Below, piece by piece: positions 56,218-64,000 of a stretch of 64,000 nt of DNA; position 1 is the first letter of the stretch; each line of letters opens with the position of its first letter. The DNA comes from Polyangia bacterium. Its GTDB lineage: Bacteria > Myxococcota_A > Polyangia > Nannocystales > Nannocystaceae. A model generated the notes under the pieces. The model had not been told where the DNA came from. It saw only the letters and a list, made by a program, of their open reading frames with translations, and made no database searches. Made by a program: the position numbers and the translations under genes. Location: contig JAUIKS010000014.1 in the NCBI GenBank assembly GCA_030430565.1, positions 186,001 to 250,000 on the forward strand, written 5' to 3'.

Positions 56218-56721
56218 TCAGAATTGCGCGGCGAGCTCGAGGCCGACCCGCTGCGGCGTCAGCACGGGGCGCAGCTGGAGGCGCCGGCGCGCGCGCGCGG
56301 TCGGCCGTCGCCCGGGGGGAGGGTCGATGCCTGCGGAGAGCAGGACGATGGTCAACCCCCCGGCGATCAGCAGGCCGGCGGTCAGCCCCGAGGTGATCGC
56401 GAGGGTCCGCATGGTCTTGGCGCGCGCGTGGGCCTCCGCGGCGAGGGCGAACTCCGCGTCGGTGAGCGGGCGCGACTGGGCCTTGGCGCGCTCGACGAGC
56501 TGCCAGATGTGGGCGCCGGCGCGCTCTTTCTCGGCGACGCCGAGCGACATCGGCAGACACAGCAGGGCGCCTACGCCGGTGATGAAGCCGCCGGCGACGC
56601 GGAGCTGCGCGCCGTCAGAGAGCGCGGGCGCGGCCCTCGGCGGCTCGCTCGCCCGCGCGTCTCGAGGGAGCTGCTGCGCGAGCGCGAGGGCGAGCAGGAG
56701 CGGGAGCGTTCGACCGCGCAC
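56218..56721 (-). CDS. two-TM protein upstream of the split kinase
   Basis: A 167-residue protein from GTG 56721, six nt after TACCAT. It has a signal peptide (LPLLLALALAQQLPRDARA), then hydrophobic helices VAGGFITGVGALLCLPMSLGV and TLAITSGLTAGLLIAGGLTIVLL separated by a charged loop of about 45 residues. The terminus is LTPQRVGLELAAQF. The layout and ending match the protein at 39981-40871 beside the element A kinase. It lies 94 bp before the split kinase on the same strand. Confidence 0.72.
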   Translation of the reverse strand: MRGRTLPLLLALALAQQLPRDARASEPPRAAPALSDGAQLRVAGGFITGVGALLCLPMSLGVAEKERAGAHIWQLVERAKAQSRPLTDAEFALAAEAHARAKTMRTLAITSGLTAGLLIAGGLTIVLLSAGIDPPPGRRPTARARRRLQLRPVLTPQRVGLELAAQF

Positions 56722-56754
56722 GCGCGGATGGTACTCGAGGGGCCGCCTTGGCGC

Positions 56755-58002
56755 TCACGCGGGGAGCCGCGCCTCGACGTCGGCGAGCAGGCGCTGAAGC
56801 TCCGTCTGGATGTCGCGCAGCAGGGCGGCGTCGGGGGGCTGTGAGAACGCGAGCCAGAGCTGCTGGGGCTCGATGTGGTCGCTCTGCGGCGAGAACCGGA
56901 CCCGGGCGGGGCCGGCGTCCTCGGACGGGATCGGCGCCCACAGGCCGGGGATCCACAGGCGCTCGCCGTTGACCCACAGCTCGCGCAGCGCGTCGTCGTA
57001 GGGCGCGAGTCGCCAGCGCTCGCGGTTTGTTTGTTCGAGCGCTTGGAACTCGCGCTGCAGGTCGCGGGCGAGGGCGTTGAGATGCCGCGTCGCCGTCGCG
57101 TGCCAGCGGCGCTGCTGCTCGTGCGCGGGCTCGTCGTAGTAGGCCGCGGTCGCGCGGACCGTCAGCGCGAAGCACTCGCCGCGCGCGCGCAGCCGCTCGA
57201 GCTCGACGTCCTCGGGTGGCGTGAGGGTCATGTCGCGGTTGGGGCGGCTGCCGTACAGCGATCGTCGGTAGCAGCGCGACGCGGGGTCGATGACCGCGCG
57301 CGCGCGGCCCGGGTCGACGTAGTCTTGGAGCGGCCCCAGCGAGCGCTCCCAGCCGAAGGTCCGCGCGATCGCGGGGCCTGGCTGGCAGTAGAGCGTGTGG
57401 TCGAAGTCGGCGCGCGCGGGCGCGGTCCCGTCGTGCACGTGCACGGTCGGGAAGAACAGCGTCGCGGGGTCGCGGCGCGGGAACGAGAACGCCATCGGGT
57501 GCACGGTCTGCCGTCGGCGCCCGAGCAGGCGCCCGAGCAGCCCGGCGCGCGGGCGCAGCTTGAACACCGCGAAGCCGTAGTCGCGGTACTGTGGGAGGCT
57601 GTCCCAAGCGTCAGGCGCGAGCTGAAACCGCGGGTCGAGGCGATCGAGGTCGGCGCGCGTCGGCGCGAAGGAGGCTTCGAAGCGGCCGACACGGTGCACG
57701 GTGAGCCTGGGGCGAGACTCCGGCGCCGCGGCCAGCATCCCGCGCCCGCGGCTCAGCGCGACCGCGGGGGGCGGGAAGGCGGCCGCGAGGTCGCGGAAGA
57801 AGCGGGCGTAGCCCTCGAGGTCGATGAACTCGACCGCGCGCTCGTCGACGCCCGGCGGGACCGGCAGCGGCAGGATCATCGCCAGCTCCTCGTCGGCGTC
57901 GAGGTTCATGCTGTAGACGAGCAGCTGGCGCGCGCGCGCGAGCTCGCGGGCGAAGATCGAGGTGCTCGAGACGTGGCGGACGGGGCGCGAGAAGCAGCAC
58001 AT
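56755..58002 (-). CDS. conserved protein of unknown function (MCCFSxxVxxVSxTxIFAR type)
   Basis: A 415-residue protein from ATG 58002. The N-terminus MCCFSRPVRHVSSTSIFAR and then LVYSMNLDADEELAMILPLPVPP is characteristic of a widespread uncharacterised bacterial family. The middle has HPMAFSFPRRDPATLFFPTVHVHDG and FDHTLYCQP. The last 160 residues are helical. No signal peptide and no catalytic motif can be named. It lies 33 bp upstream of the two-TM gene on the same strand and is possibly co-transcribed. Confidence 0.78.
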   Translation of the reverse strand: MCCFSRPVRHVSSTSIFARELARARQLLVYSMNLDADEELAMILPLPVPPGVDERAVEFIDLEGYARFFRDLAAAFPPPAVALSRGRGMLAAAPESRPRLTVHRVGRFEASFAPTRADLDRLDPRFQLAPDAWDSLPQYRDYGFAVFKLRPRAGLLGRLLGRRRQTVHPMAFSFPRRDPATLFFPTVHVHDGTAPARADFDHTLYCQPGPAIARTFGWERSLGPLQDYVDPGRARAVIDPASRCYRRSLYGSRPNRDMTLTPPEDVELERLRARGECFALTVRATAAYYDEPAHEQQRRWHATATRHLNALARDLQREFQALEQTNRERWRLAPYDDALRELWVNGERLWIPGLWAPIPSEDAGPARVRFSPQSDHIEPQQLWLAFSQPPDAALLRDIQTELQRLLADVEARLPA

Positions 58003-58094
58003 AAAAAAGTCGTGTCGCCTCGATCCTACGCGAGACCTGGCGCCGGTGTATACGGTATGGCCTTTTGGGCAGTCACGACGCGCGGACGTCGAGA

Positions 58095-59675
58095 TCACCG
58101 CGAGAGCAGGAACTGCTGCACGAGGCCGTCAGGGGTCCGGTACAGCGACGCGCGCAGGGTCTCGCCCTTGAACACGAGCGTGAGGTTGGCGACCTGCATG
58201 CCGCCGCGCTCGCGCAGGGAGGTGACGGTGACCTTGGTCGGCTCGCCCAGCGCCTTCAGGCGCGGCGCGGCGGCGCGGACGTGAGCGTCGTCGAGGTAGG
58301 CGTTGAAGTCGGCGCTGAGGCGCGCGCGCCGGGGCGCGCCGCGCTGCAGCTCACGCAGGAGCTCGCGGGCGATCGTCTCGGGCGGCGGACCGTCGACCTC
58401 CGGCGCCTCGGGGGTCTGACGATCGGCCTCGATGAGGAGCGCGAGGATGGTGTCCGCGAGCGGCTTGGCGCTGGCGCCCGCGCCGTTGGAGACGACGGCG
58501 ACGCCCGAGCGCGTGCGCGGGACGAAGGCGTTCTTGGAGGCGAAGCCGCTGACGCCGCCGGTGTGCACGAGGATCGACTCGCCGGCGAAACGGCGGACCC
58601 CGAGCCCGCAGCCGTAGCTGGTCTCGCGCCCGTCGCTCAGCCGCGTCGGCGTGCTCATGCGCGCGTAGGACTTCGGGCTGACGACCTCGCCGCGGACGAG
58701 CGCGAGGTCCCAGCGCAGGAGGTCCGAGGGGGTCGACCACATCGCCCCGGCGGCGTGGATCCAGCCGGCGCCCTCGGGCGTGGCCTCCTCGGGCTCGCCG
58801 AGCGCGAACGAGGTGTAGCCGGTCGCGGCGGTCTCGGGTCGCGCGTCGCGGCCGAAGAACGTGTGCTGCAGGCCACGCGGCTGAAAGATTTCCTCGTCGA
58901 GCAGCGTCGCCATCGGGCGCCCGCTGACGCGCTCGAGCGCGCGGCCGACGATGAGGTAGCCGGTGTTGCTGTAGGACCAGCGCGCGCGCGGCTCAAAGTC
59001 GAGCGGCATGCCGCCGAATTCCTGGATCAGCGCGTCGGTCTCGATCGGCCGCTGCATCCGCGGGATCACGAAGTCGAGCGGGTAGAAGTCGCGGTAGCCG
59101 GAGACGTGCGCGAGCGCGTCGTAGAGCCGGATGTCGTCGGCGCGGGTGAGTGCGGGGAAGTACGTAGCGACCGGGTCATCAAGCGAGAGAGCGCCACGCT
59201 CCTCGAGCAACAGGGCGGCCGCGCAGGTGAATTGCTTCGAGATCGACGCGATCGCGAATTCGGTCTCTGGCGTCACCGGGGCGCTCGTGGCGAGCGAGCG
59301 CGCGCCGTAGCCCTTGGCCAGCACGAGCTCGCCGTTCTGCATGATCGCCAGCGACATCCCGACGAGGCCGAGCCGCTCGCGCTCCGCGGCGGCGTAGGCG
59401 TCGATGGCGTCGAGCTCGAAGCGCCGGGGCGCGCTCGGCTCCTCAGACGCCGGCTGGGAGTCGCGGCCGGCGCCCTCGGCGGTGTCTTTGGCCGTGTCTT
59501 TGGCGGTGTCTTTGGCGGTGTCTTTGGCGGTGTCTTTCTCGACGGCGTTTTTGGCGACGGCGTCGTCCGGCGCTGCAGCCGGTCGCGCGGCCTGCTCCGG
59601 CTGCTTCGGCGTGTCACAGGCCGCGCTCGAGCAGGCGAGGAGGAGGACGGTGCAGAGACGCGCCGCGGATCGCAT
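58095..59675 (-). CDS. beta-lactamase-fold serine hydrolase lipoprotein
   Basis: A 526-residue lipoprotein (signal LLLACSSAAC). A spacer with five KDTA tetrapeptides precedes a class C beta-lactamase/DD-peptidase-type domain: S-x-x-K as SISKQFT, Y-x-N as YSNTG, and HTGG near the end. A C-terminal domain of about 130 residues follows (LSADFNAYLDD to FLLSR), as in many esterase/peptidase relatives. TAGGTT lies five nt before the ATG. It probably acts on D-amino-acid peptides or esters in the envelope. Confidence 0.88.
   Translation of the reverse strand: MRSAARLCTVLLLACSSAACDTPKQPEQAARPAAAPDDAVAKNAVEKDTAKDTAKDTAKDTAKDTAEGAGRDSQPASEEPSAPRRFELDAIDAYAAAERERLGLVGMSLAIMQNGELVLAKGYGARSLATSAPVTPETEFAIASISKQFTCAAALLLEERGALSLDDPVATYFPALTRADDIRLYDALAHVSGYRDFYPLDFVIPRMQRPIETDALIQEFGGMPLDFEPRARWSYSNTGYLIVGRALERVSGRPMATLLDEEIFQPRGLQHTFFGRDARPETAATGYTSFALGEPEEATPEGAGWIHAAGAMWSTPSDLLRWDLALVRGEVVSPKSYARMSTPTRLSDGRETSYGCGLGVRRFAGESILVHTGGVSGFASKNAFVPRTRSGVAVVSNGAGASAKPLADTILALLIEADRQTPEAPEVDGPPPETIARELLRELQRGAPRRARLSADFNAYLDDAHVRAAAPRLKALGEPTKVTVTSLRERGGMQVANLTLVFKGETLRASLYRTPDGLVQQFLLSR
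59480..59537 (-). repeat. 12-bp tandem repeat encoding Lys-Asp-Thr-Ala
   Basis: About five copies of TCTTTGGCGGTG on the plus strand (one GCC variant) in the spacer of the serine hydrolase. The unit is four codons, so copy changes keep the frame. Confidence 0.85.
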
Positions 59676-59744
59676 GCGGCAACCTACGGGCGCGCCGCGA
59701 GCCCGTCAAACGAGCTGCGGTTTCGCTGGCGCGGCTTCGGTGTT

Positions 59745-61385
59745 ATGGCGATCGCCATGGACTCCTTTGACGACCGCGACGACCGTGACGACCCCCGACT
59801 CCGCGCGCTCCGACCCGACGCTCACGCGGCGCGGCAGGGCCAGCTCCGCCAGCCGCTCGCGCCGCTCTCACGACGACGGGCGGTCCAGGGGCTCAGCGCG
59901 CTGGTCGGCGCGGCCGCGCTGCCGCTCTCCGTGGGCTGTGGAGACAGCGGCGACGGAACGGGGACCGACGGCGCGACGACGGGCTCGGGCGAGACCGACG
60001 GCGCGACGACGGGCGCGTCAACCTCTTCGACGTCCTCGGGCTCCTCGACGGGCGACGCGACGACGGGCGCGGAGGATCCAGGCTTCGAGCTCTGCGAGAG
60101 CTCCGACGCGACGCCGGAGGAGCTGCTGGCGAACATCGACCACATCGTGGTCGTGATGATGGAGAACCGCTCCTTCGATCACTACATGGGCGCGCTCGCG
60201 TTCGCCGAGGGTCTGCCGGTCAACGGGCTGACGGGCGCGGAGTCCAACCCGACGCTCGGCGGCGACCCGATCGGCGTGTTCAACCTCCAGCACTACATCA
60301 GCGAGGAGGACCCGCCGCACGGCTGGAGCACCTCGCGCGTGCAGTGGAACGAGGGGCTCAACGACGGCTTCGTGCGCGCCTTCGAGGAGGAGGGCGCGTC
60401 TGGCCTCGACGAGGTGATGGGCTACTACGTGCGCGCGCAGCTGCCGATCAGCTACGCGCTCACCGACGAGTACGTGCTCTGCGACAATTGGTTCGCGTCG
60501 GTGATGGGCCCGACCTGGCCCAACCGCTTCTTCCTCCACCTGGCGAGCTCCGACGGCAACATGAGCAACGACGCGATCTTGTCGGAGCTGCCGAGCATCT
60601 TCTCGGCGTGCGCGGACAAGGGCGTCTCGGCCAAGTACTACGCCTCGAACCTGCCCTTCCCGGTGGTCTACGGGACGCACGGGAGCGAGCCGCACATGGC
60701 GATGGCGCAGGACTTCTTCGTCGACGCCGCGGCGGGCGACCTGCCGAGCTTCTGCATGATCGAGCCGACCCTGACGGCGCTCAACGTGATCGGCAACGAC
60801 GATCACCCGCCCGCGGATGTCCAGGACGGCCAGGCGTTCCTCGCGACGGTCTACAACGCGCTGGCGCAGAGCCCGAATTGGTCGCGCACGCTGCTGATCG
60901 TCACCTACGACGAGCACGGCGGCTACTACGACCACGTGTCGCCGCCGCAGGTCTTCGACTCGCGCCCCGAGTTTCAGCAGCTCGGCTTCCGCGTGCCGTC
61001 GCTGGTGATCGGGCCGCAGGTCCGCCGAGGCTGCGCCAACGGGCTGCTGTTCGATCACGTCTCGGTCGCGGCGACGGTCACCCGTCGCTTCGGCCTGACG
61101 CCGCTCAACGAGCGCGTGACCATGACCGCCGACCTCTCGAGCTGCATCGACCCGGCGCGGATCGACAACCCCAGGCCGCCGATCGTGCTGCCGACCGTGC
61201 GGGTGCGGCGACCCAGGGTGATCATCCCCGGCGCGAACTTCGGCGGGCAGGTCGAACTCGCGCGGGCGATTGAGCGCGGCGAGAAGTACGCTCATCGCCA
61301 GTGGCGGCGTCGCAGCGTCGAGGCGATCGAGGCCGCGCTCGATCACGGTCGCCGGCTCGGCGCGCTTCGGGTCGTCAATCGCTAG
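59745..61385 (+). CDS. Tat-exported phospholipase C/acid phosphatase-type phosphoesterase
   Basis: A 546-residue protein from ATG 59745 (ATG 59757 is possible). The N-terminus has SRRRAVQGL, a twin-arginine motif, and the signal ends LPLSVGC, a Tat lipoprotein. After a Gly/Thr/Ser linker comes the phosphoesterase family core: HIVVVMMENRSFDHYMG (metal-binding, catalytic Thr/Ser region), GPTWPNRFF, and TYDEHGGYYDHV with its metal-binding Asp/His. This family includes non-haemolytic phospholipase C. It probably cleaves phospholipids or other phosphoesters outside the cytoplasm. Confidence 0.9.
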   Translation: MAIAMDSFDDRDDRDDPRLRALRPDAHAARQGQLRQPLAPLSRRRAVQGLSALVGAAALPLSVGCGDSGDGTGTDGATTGSGETDGATTGASTSSTSSGSSTGDATTGAEDPGFELCESSDATPEELLANIDHIVVVMMENRSFDHYMGALAFAEGLPVNGLTGAESNPTLGGDPIGVFNLQHYISEEDPPHGWSTSRVQWNEGLNDGFVRAFEEEGASGLDEVMGYYVRAQLPISYALTDEYVLCDNWFASVMGPTWPNRFFLHLASSDGNMSNDAILSELPSIFSACADKGVSAKYYASNLPFPVVYGTHGSEPHMAMAQDFFVDAAAGDLPSFCMIEPTLTALNVIGNDDHPPADVQDGQAFLATVYNALAQSPNWSRTLLIVTYDEHGGYYDHVSPPQVFDSRPEFQQLGFRVPSLVIGPQVRRGCANGLLFDHVSVAATVTRRFGLTPLNERVTMTADLSSCIDPARIDNPRPPIVLPTVRVRRPRVIIPGANFGGQVELARAIERGEKYAHRQWRRRSVEAIEAALDHGRRLGALRVVNR

Positions 61386-61408
61386 CTGACCTGAAGTACA
61401 CTTTGCCC

Positions 61409-63790
61409 GTGGCGAGGCAGAGTGATGACACGCGCGTGCTGCCGGCTGGCCGCGGCGATCGCCTGCTCGGCGGCGCCGTGGTCGCGGGGCGCTACGAGGT
61501 GCGCGGCGTGCTCGGGGTCGGGGGCATGGGCGCGGTCTACGAGGTCTTCGATCGCCACGTGCGCGAGCGCGTCGCGCTGAAGATCCTGCAGGCGGGCGCG
61601 CGCGCGGACGACACGCTCGTCGAGCGCTTCCGTCGCGAGGTCCGCCTCGCGCGGCGGGTGACGCACCGCAACGCGGCGCGGGTCTACGACCTCGGCCTCG
61701 AGGAGGGGCGCTGGTACCTGACGATGGAGCTCGTCGACGGCGAGAGCCTGCAGGAGCTGCTCGAGCGGGAGACCCGGCTGCCGCGCGAGCGCGCGTGCGC
61801 GATCGCGACGGACGTGTGCGCGGGCCTCTCGGCGATCCACGCGGCGGGCGTGGTCCACCGCGACCTCAAGCCGGGCAACGTCCTGCTCGAGCGCGGGGGG
61901 CGGGTCGTGATCACCGACTTCGGGATCGCGCGGCAGATCGAGCGCAGCGGCGACGACCCGCTCAAGACTCAGGGGGTGATCGGGACGCCGCTGTACATGG
62001 CGCCCGAGCAGGCTGCGGGCGCGCAGCTCGACGCCCGGGTCGATGTCTACGCGCTGGGCGTGATGCTGTACTGCATGATCACGGGTCAGTTCCCCGGGCT
62101 CGGATTCGCGCGGCCGGGTGGGCTGGCGGCGCGGCGGCGCGCGGGGCCGCCAGATCCGCGGCACGTGATGAAGGTCCCCGACGGGCTGGCCGAGCTGATC
62201 ATGGCCTGTATGTCGCTCGAGGCAGGTAAGAGGCCCGCGAGCGCGGACGCGCTCGCGCGCGCGCTGCAGGCTTGGGTGGGCGGTGAGCGAGGCGCGTCGG
62301 CGCCGGTCACGAGCGGGGCGACGCGCGAGCCCGTTCCCGGCGTACCGCCGCGGGCCGCCGCCGCCGGGACCGGCCTCAACACGGGCTCGCTGCTGCGCGG
62401 GCCGACGGATCGCGCGCTCGTGGTCCTGCCGTTTCGCGTCCGCGGGCGCGCGGACGATGACTACCTCGCCGACGCGCTCGCGGAGGAGCTCTCAGACGTG
62501 CTCTCGAGGACACGCGGGCTGTGGGTCATCGGCGGCGGCGCGGCCTCGAGCTTCGTCGAGCGTCGCGACCCCCGCGACATCGGGCGCGAGCTCTCGGTGG
62601 ACGTCGTGGTCGACGGGACGCTGCAGCGCGCCGGCGCGCGCGTCCGGATCACCGCGCGCCTGTACGACGTGCGCGACGGCTGTCAGATCTGGTCGGGGCG
62701 CTTCGACGGCGACTTCGCCGACGTCTTCGAATTGCAGGACCGCATGGCGCGGCAGATCGCGGAGGCGCTGCGCGTCGAGCTCTCGACGCTGGCCTACCGC
62801 GGCGCGACCTCGCCCGAGGCGATCGAGTACTACCTGCGCGGGCGCAGCAAGGCGCACGGCTTCGGCGCGCAGCAGCAGGCCGCGGTCGCGCTGTTCGAGC
62901 GCAGCCTGCAGCTCGACGAGGACTTCAAGCCCGCCCTCTCGGCGCTCGCGTTCGCGACGCTGCGCTGCTGGTTCTTCGACCGCAAGCAGCTCAGGAGCGA
63001 TTGGGAGCCGCGGGTGCGGAGCGTGATCCAGCGGGCCCGCGACGAGGCGCCGGAGCTGGCCGAGACCCACATCGCCAGCGGCGTCTACGAGCTCCAGCGC
63101 GGTGAGTACCGGCGCGGCGTCGCGTCGCTGCGTCGCGCCCTCGAGATCGCGCCGACCTGCGCGCTGGCGCATCAGCACCTCGGGATGATCGAGGCCGAGG
63201 CCGGCCGTCTCGAGCAGGGCCGCGAGCGGCTCAAGCTCTCGCTCGAGCTGGATCCTTCGCTGACGGTCGGGCTCTACGAGCTCGCGCGCCTCGCCGCGCT
63301 CACCGGCGACGCGGCGCGCTTCGAACGGCTGCTCTCGCGCCTGATCTCCCGCCGGCACGTCTCGAGGTCGGGCGCGACGGTGCTCGAGATGCGCGTGGCG
63401 AGCTGGAGCGGGGATCTCGAGCGGGTGCGCGACGTCGCCGGGACGGTCGAGGTCGACGGCTCCGCCGAGCGCATGATCGCGGCCGCCTACGCGCGCATGG
63501 TCCTGGGCGGCGAGGACGGCGAGGCCGCGACGCGCGAGCTGCTGGCGATGCGCGCGAAGGTCACCAACCCGCGCTTTCGAACGCTCAGCGCCCAGCTCAT
63601 CTCGGAGCAGCTCGTGCTCGGCGGGCAGACGCGACGCGCGGTCGAGCTCATCGACGAGGCGCTCTCCGAGGTGCTCGTTGATCTCGTGTGGCTCGAGCGC
63701 TGCCCGGCGCTGGCGCGGCTGCGGGAGGACCCGGCCTACCCCGAGCTCCACGCGCGGTTTCGAAGGCGCGCGCGCGAGGTCTGGAGCTGA
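61409..63790 (+). CDS. Ser/Thr protein kinase with TolB-like and TPR domains
   Basis: A 793-residue protein from GTG 61409 (TTG 61403 is possible), 23 bp after the phosphoesterase. Kinase domain about 27-290: GVGGMGAVYEV, catalytic Lys in VALKIL, HRDLKPGN, DFGIAR, GTPLYMAPE. No TM helix follows. Instead there is a FlgO/TolB-type domain (LVVLPFRVRG...VDVVVDGTLQRAGARVRITARLYD, about 335-460), often found in bacterial adenylate cyclase and regulator tails. TPR-like repeats run to the end. A complete, probably active cytoplasmic kinase. Confidence 0.9.
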   Translation: MARQSDDTRVLPAGRGDRLLGGAVVAGRYEVRGVLGVGGMGAVYEVFDRHVRERVALKILQAGARADDTLVERFRREVRLARRVTHRNAARVYDLGLEEGRWYLTMELVDGESLQELLERETRLPRERACAIATDVCAGLSAIHAAGVVHRDLKPGNVLLERGGRVVITDFGIARQIERSGDDPLKTQGVIGTPLYMAPEQAAGAQLDARVDVYALGVMLYCMITGQFPGLGFARPGGLAARRRAGPPDPRHVMKVPDGLAELIMACMSLEAGKRPASADALARALQAWVGGERGASAPVTSGATREPVPGVPPRAAAAGTGLNTGSLLRGPTDRALVVLPFRVRGRADDDYLADALAEELSDVLSRTRGLWVIGGGAASSFVERRDPRDIGRELSVDVVVDGTLQRAGARVRITARLYDVRDGCQIWSGRFDGDFADVFELQDRMARQIAEALRVELSTLAYRGATSPEAIEYYLRGRSKAHGFGAQQQAAVALFERSLQLDEDFKPALSALAFATLRCWFFDRKQLRSDWEPRVRSVIQRARDEAPELAETHIASGVYELQRGEYRRGVASLRRALEIAPTCALAHQHLGMIEAEAGRLEQGRERLKLSLELDPSLTVGLYELARLAALTGDAARFERLLSRLISRRHVSRSGATVLEMRVASWSGDLERVRDVAGTVEVDGSAERMIAAAYARMVLGGEDGEAATRELLAMRAKVTNPRFRTLSAQLISEQLVLGGQTRRAVELIDEALSEVLVDLVWLERCPALARLREDPAYPELHARFRRRAREVWS

Positions 63791-63814
63791 CGCGCCGTCG
63801 GGCGCGACGCGACA

Positions 63815-64000
63815 TCACGGGTGGCGCTGGCGGAGCCGCGCGACGACATCGGTCGGGAGCGCGCCGGACTGCAGGACTCGCTCGATCGACGCGTCCGCGA
63901 GCTCCGGCGCCTCGTCGTCAGGTTGATCTTCTTCGACCGGCCCGTCGCCGCCGTCACCGACCCCGTCTTCGCCGCCCTCCTCGCCGCCCTCCTCGCCCAC
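63815..64000 (-). CDS. C-terminal end of an acidic protein (cut by window)
   Basis: The reverse strand has an open frame from the window edge to a stop at 63815. The visible 61 residues are very rich in Glu, Gly and Asp, then become ASIERVLQSGALPTDVVARL with a basic end. The rest lies beyond the window. No family can be assigned. Confidence 0.55.
   Translation of the reverse strand: MGEEGGEEGGEDGVGDGGDGPVEEDQPDDEAPELADASIERVLQSGALPTDVVARLRQRHP

Noticed and set aside
58065-59744. Upstream extension of the phosphoesterase frame, giving over 1,100 codons
   Set aside because: The extension overlaps the serine hydrolase gene on the other strand. The real protein starts at ATG 59745, just before a Tat signal peptide.

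Overview
The window is very GC-rich DNA with mostly G/C third codon positions. It is dense in secreted lipoproteins that carry Ser/Thr/Gly or Asp-Gly linkers, FG-GAP, thrombospondin-3 and DUF4215 Cys-rich repeats, and in Ser/Thr protein kinases with TPR or TolB-like tails. This combination points to a myxobacterium, most likely of the Nannocystis/Plesiocystis/Enhygromyxa lineage (inference; no rRNA gene is present to prove it). No tRNA, rRNA, CRISPR array or insertion sequence was seen.

Layout. 1-3.8 kb: a lipid-type cluster (enoyl-reductase-like SDR, acyltransferase, KAS III) divergent from a zinc alcohol dehydrogenase; the SDR and the KAS III each lack an expected catalytic residue. 3.9-7.2 kb: a lipoprotein, a CFA-synthase-type methyltransferase and a lipoprotein with a 52-unit Gly-Asp linker encoded by a hexamer repeat. 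7.5-14.1 kb: a five-gene fatty-acid operon (tetR, fadE5-, htdX-, fabG4-, fadA2-like) with a perfect 10+4+10 inverted repeat upstream; its enzyme set matches Mycobacterium tuberculosis Rv0241c-Rv0244c. 14.3-32 kb: secreted proteins and lipoproteins, a DUF885 metallopeptidase, a cytochrome c fusion, a cysteine-desulfurase-like enzyme, a GDSL esterase and a CAAX protease.

32-56 kb: the main discovery. A Ser/Thr kinase gene is split. Its first 78 codons lie at 56123-55890 and the remaining 966 at 34936-32036, both on the minus strand. The 20,953 bp between them is bounded by a 13-bp direct repeat, GTAGGCCGAGAAC. Removing one repeat copy with the insert restores a single 1,044-codon frame. A third, slightly diverged copy at 46382-46394 and homologous element ends show that the insert is two related elements in tandem. 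Element A (34937-46381) has an intact tyrosine recombinase, a J-domain protein, an XRE-HTH/coiled-coil/transmembrane protein beside a helically phased array of CACG-n-CGTG palindromes, a kinase with a two-TM partner, and secreted proteins. Element B (46382-55889) keeps only the tail of its integrase and carries TetR/ABC1, TetR/small membrane protein and GST genes and a CHAT-TM-SPOR fusion.

56-64 kb: a two-TM protein upstream of the broken kinase, a conserved hypothetical, a beta-lactamase-fold lipoprotein, a Tat-exported phospholipase C-type esterase, a second receptor-type kinase and the end of an acidic protein.

Many start codons sit only 5-9 nt after a TANNNT -10-like hexamer, which suggests extensive leaderless transcription. 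The fatty-acid operon genes instead mostly have Shine-Dalgarno sequences.
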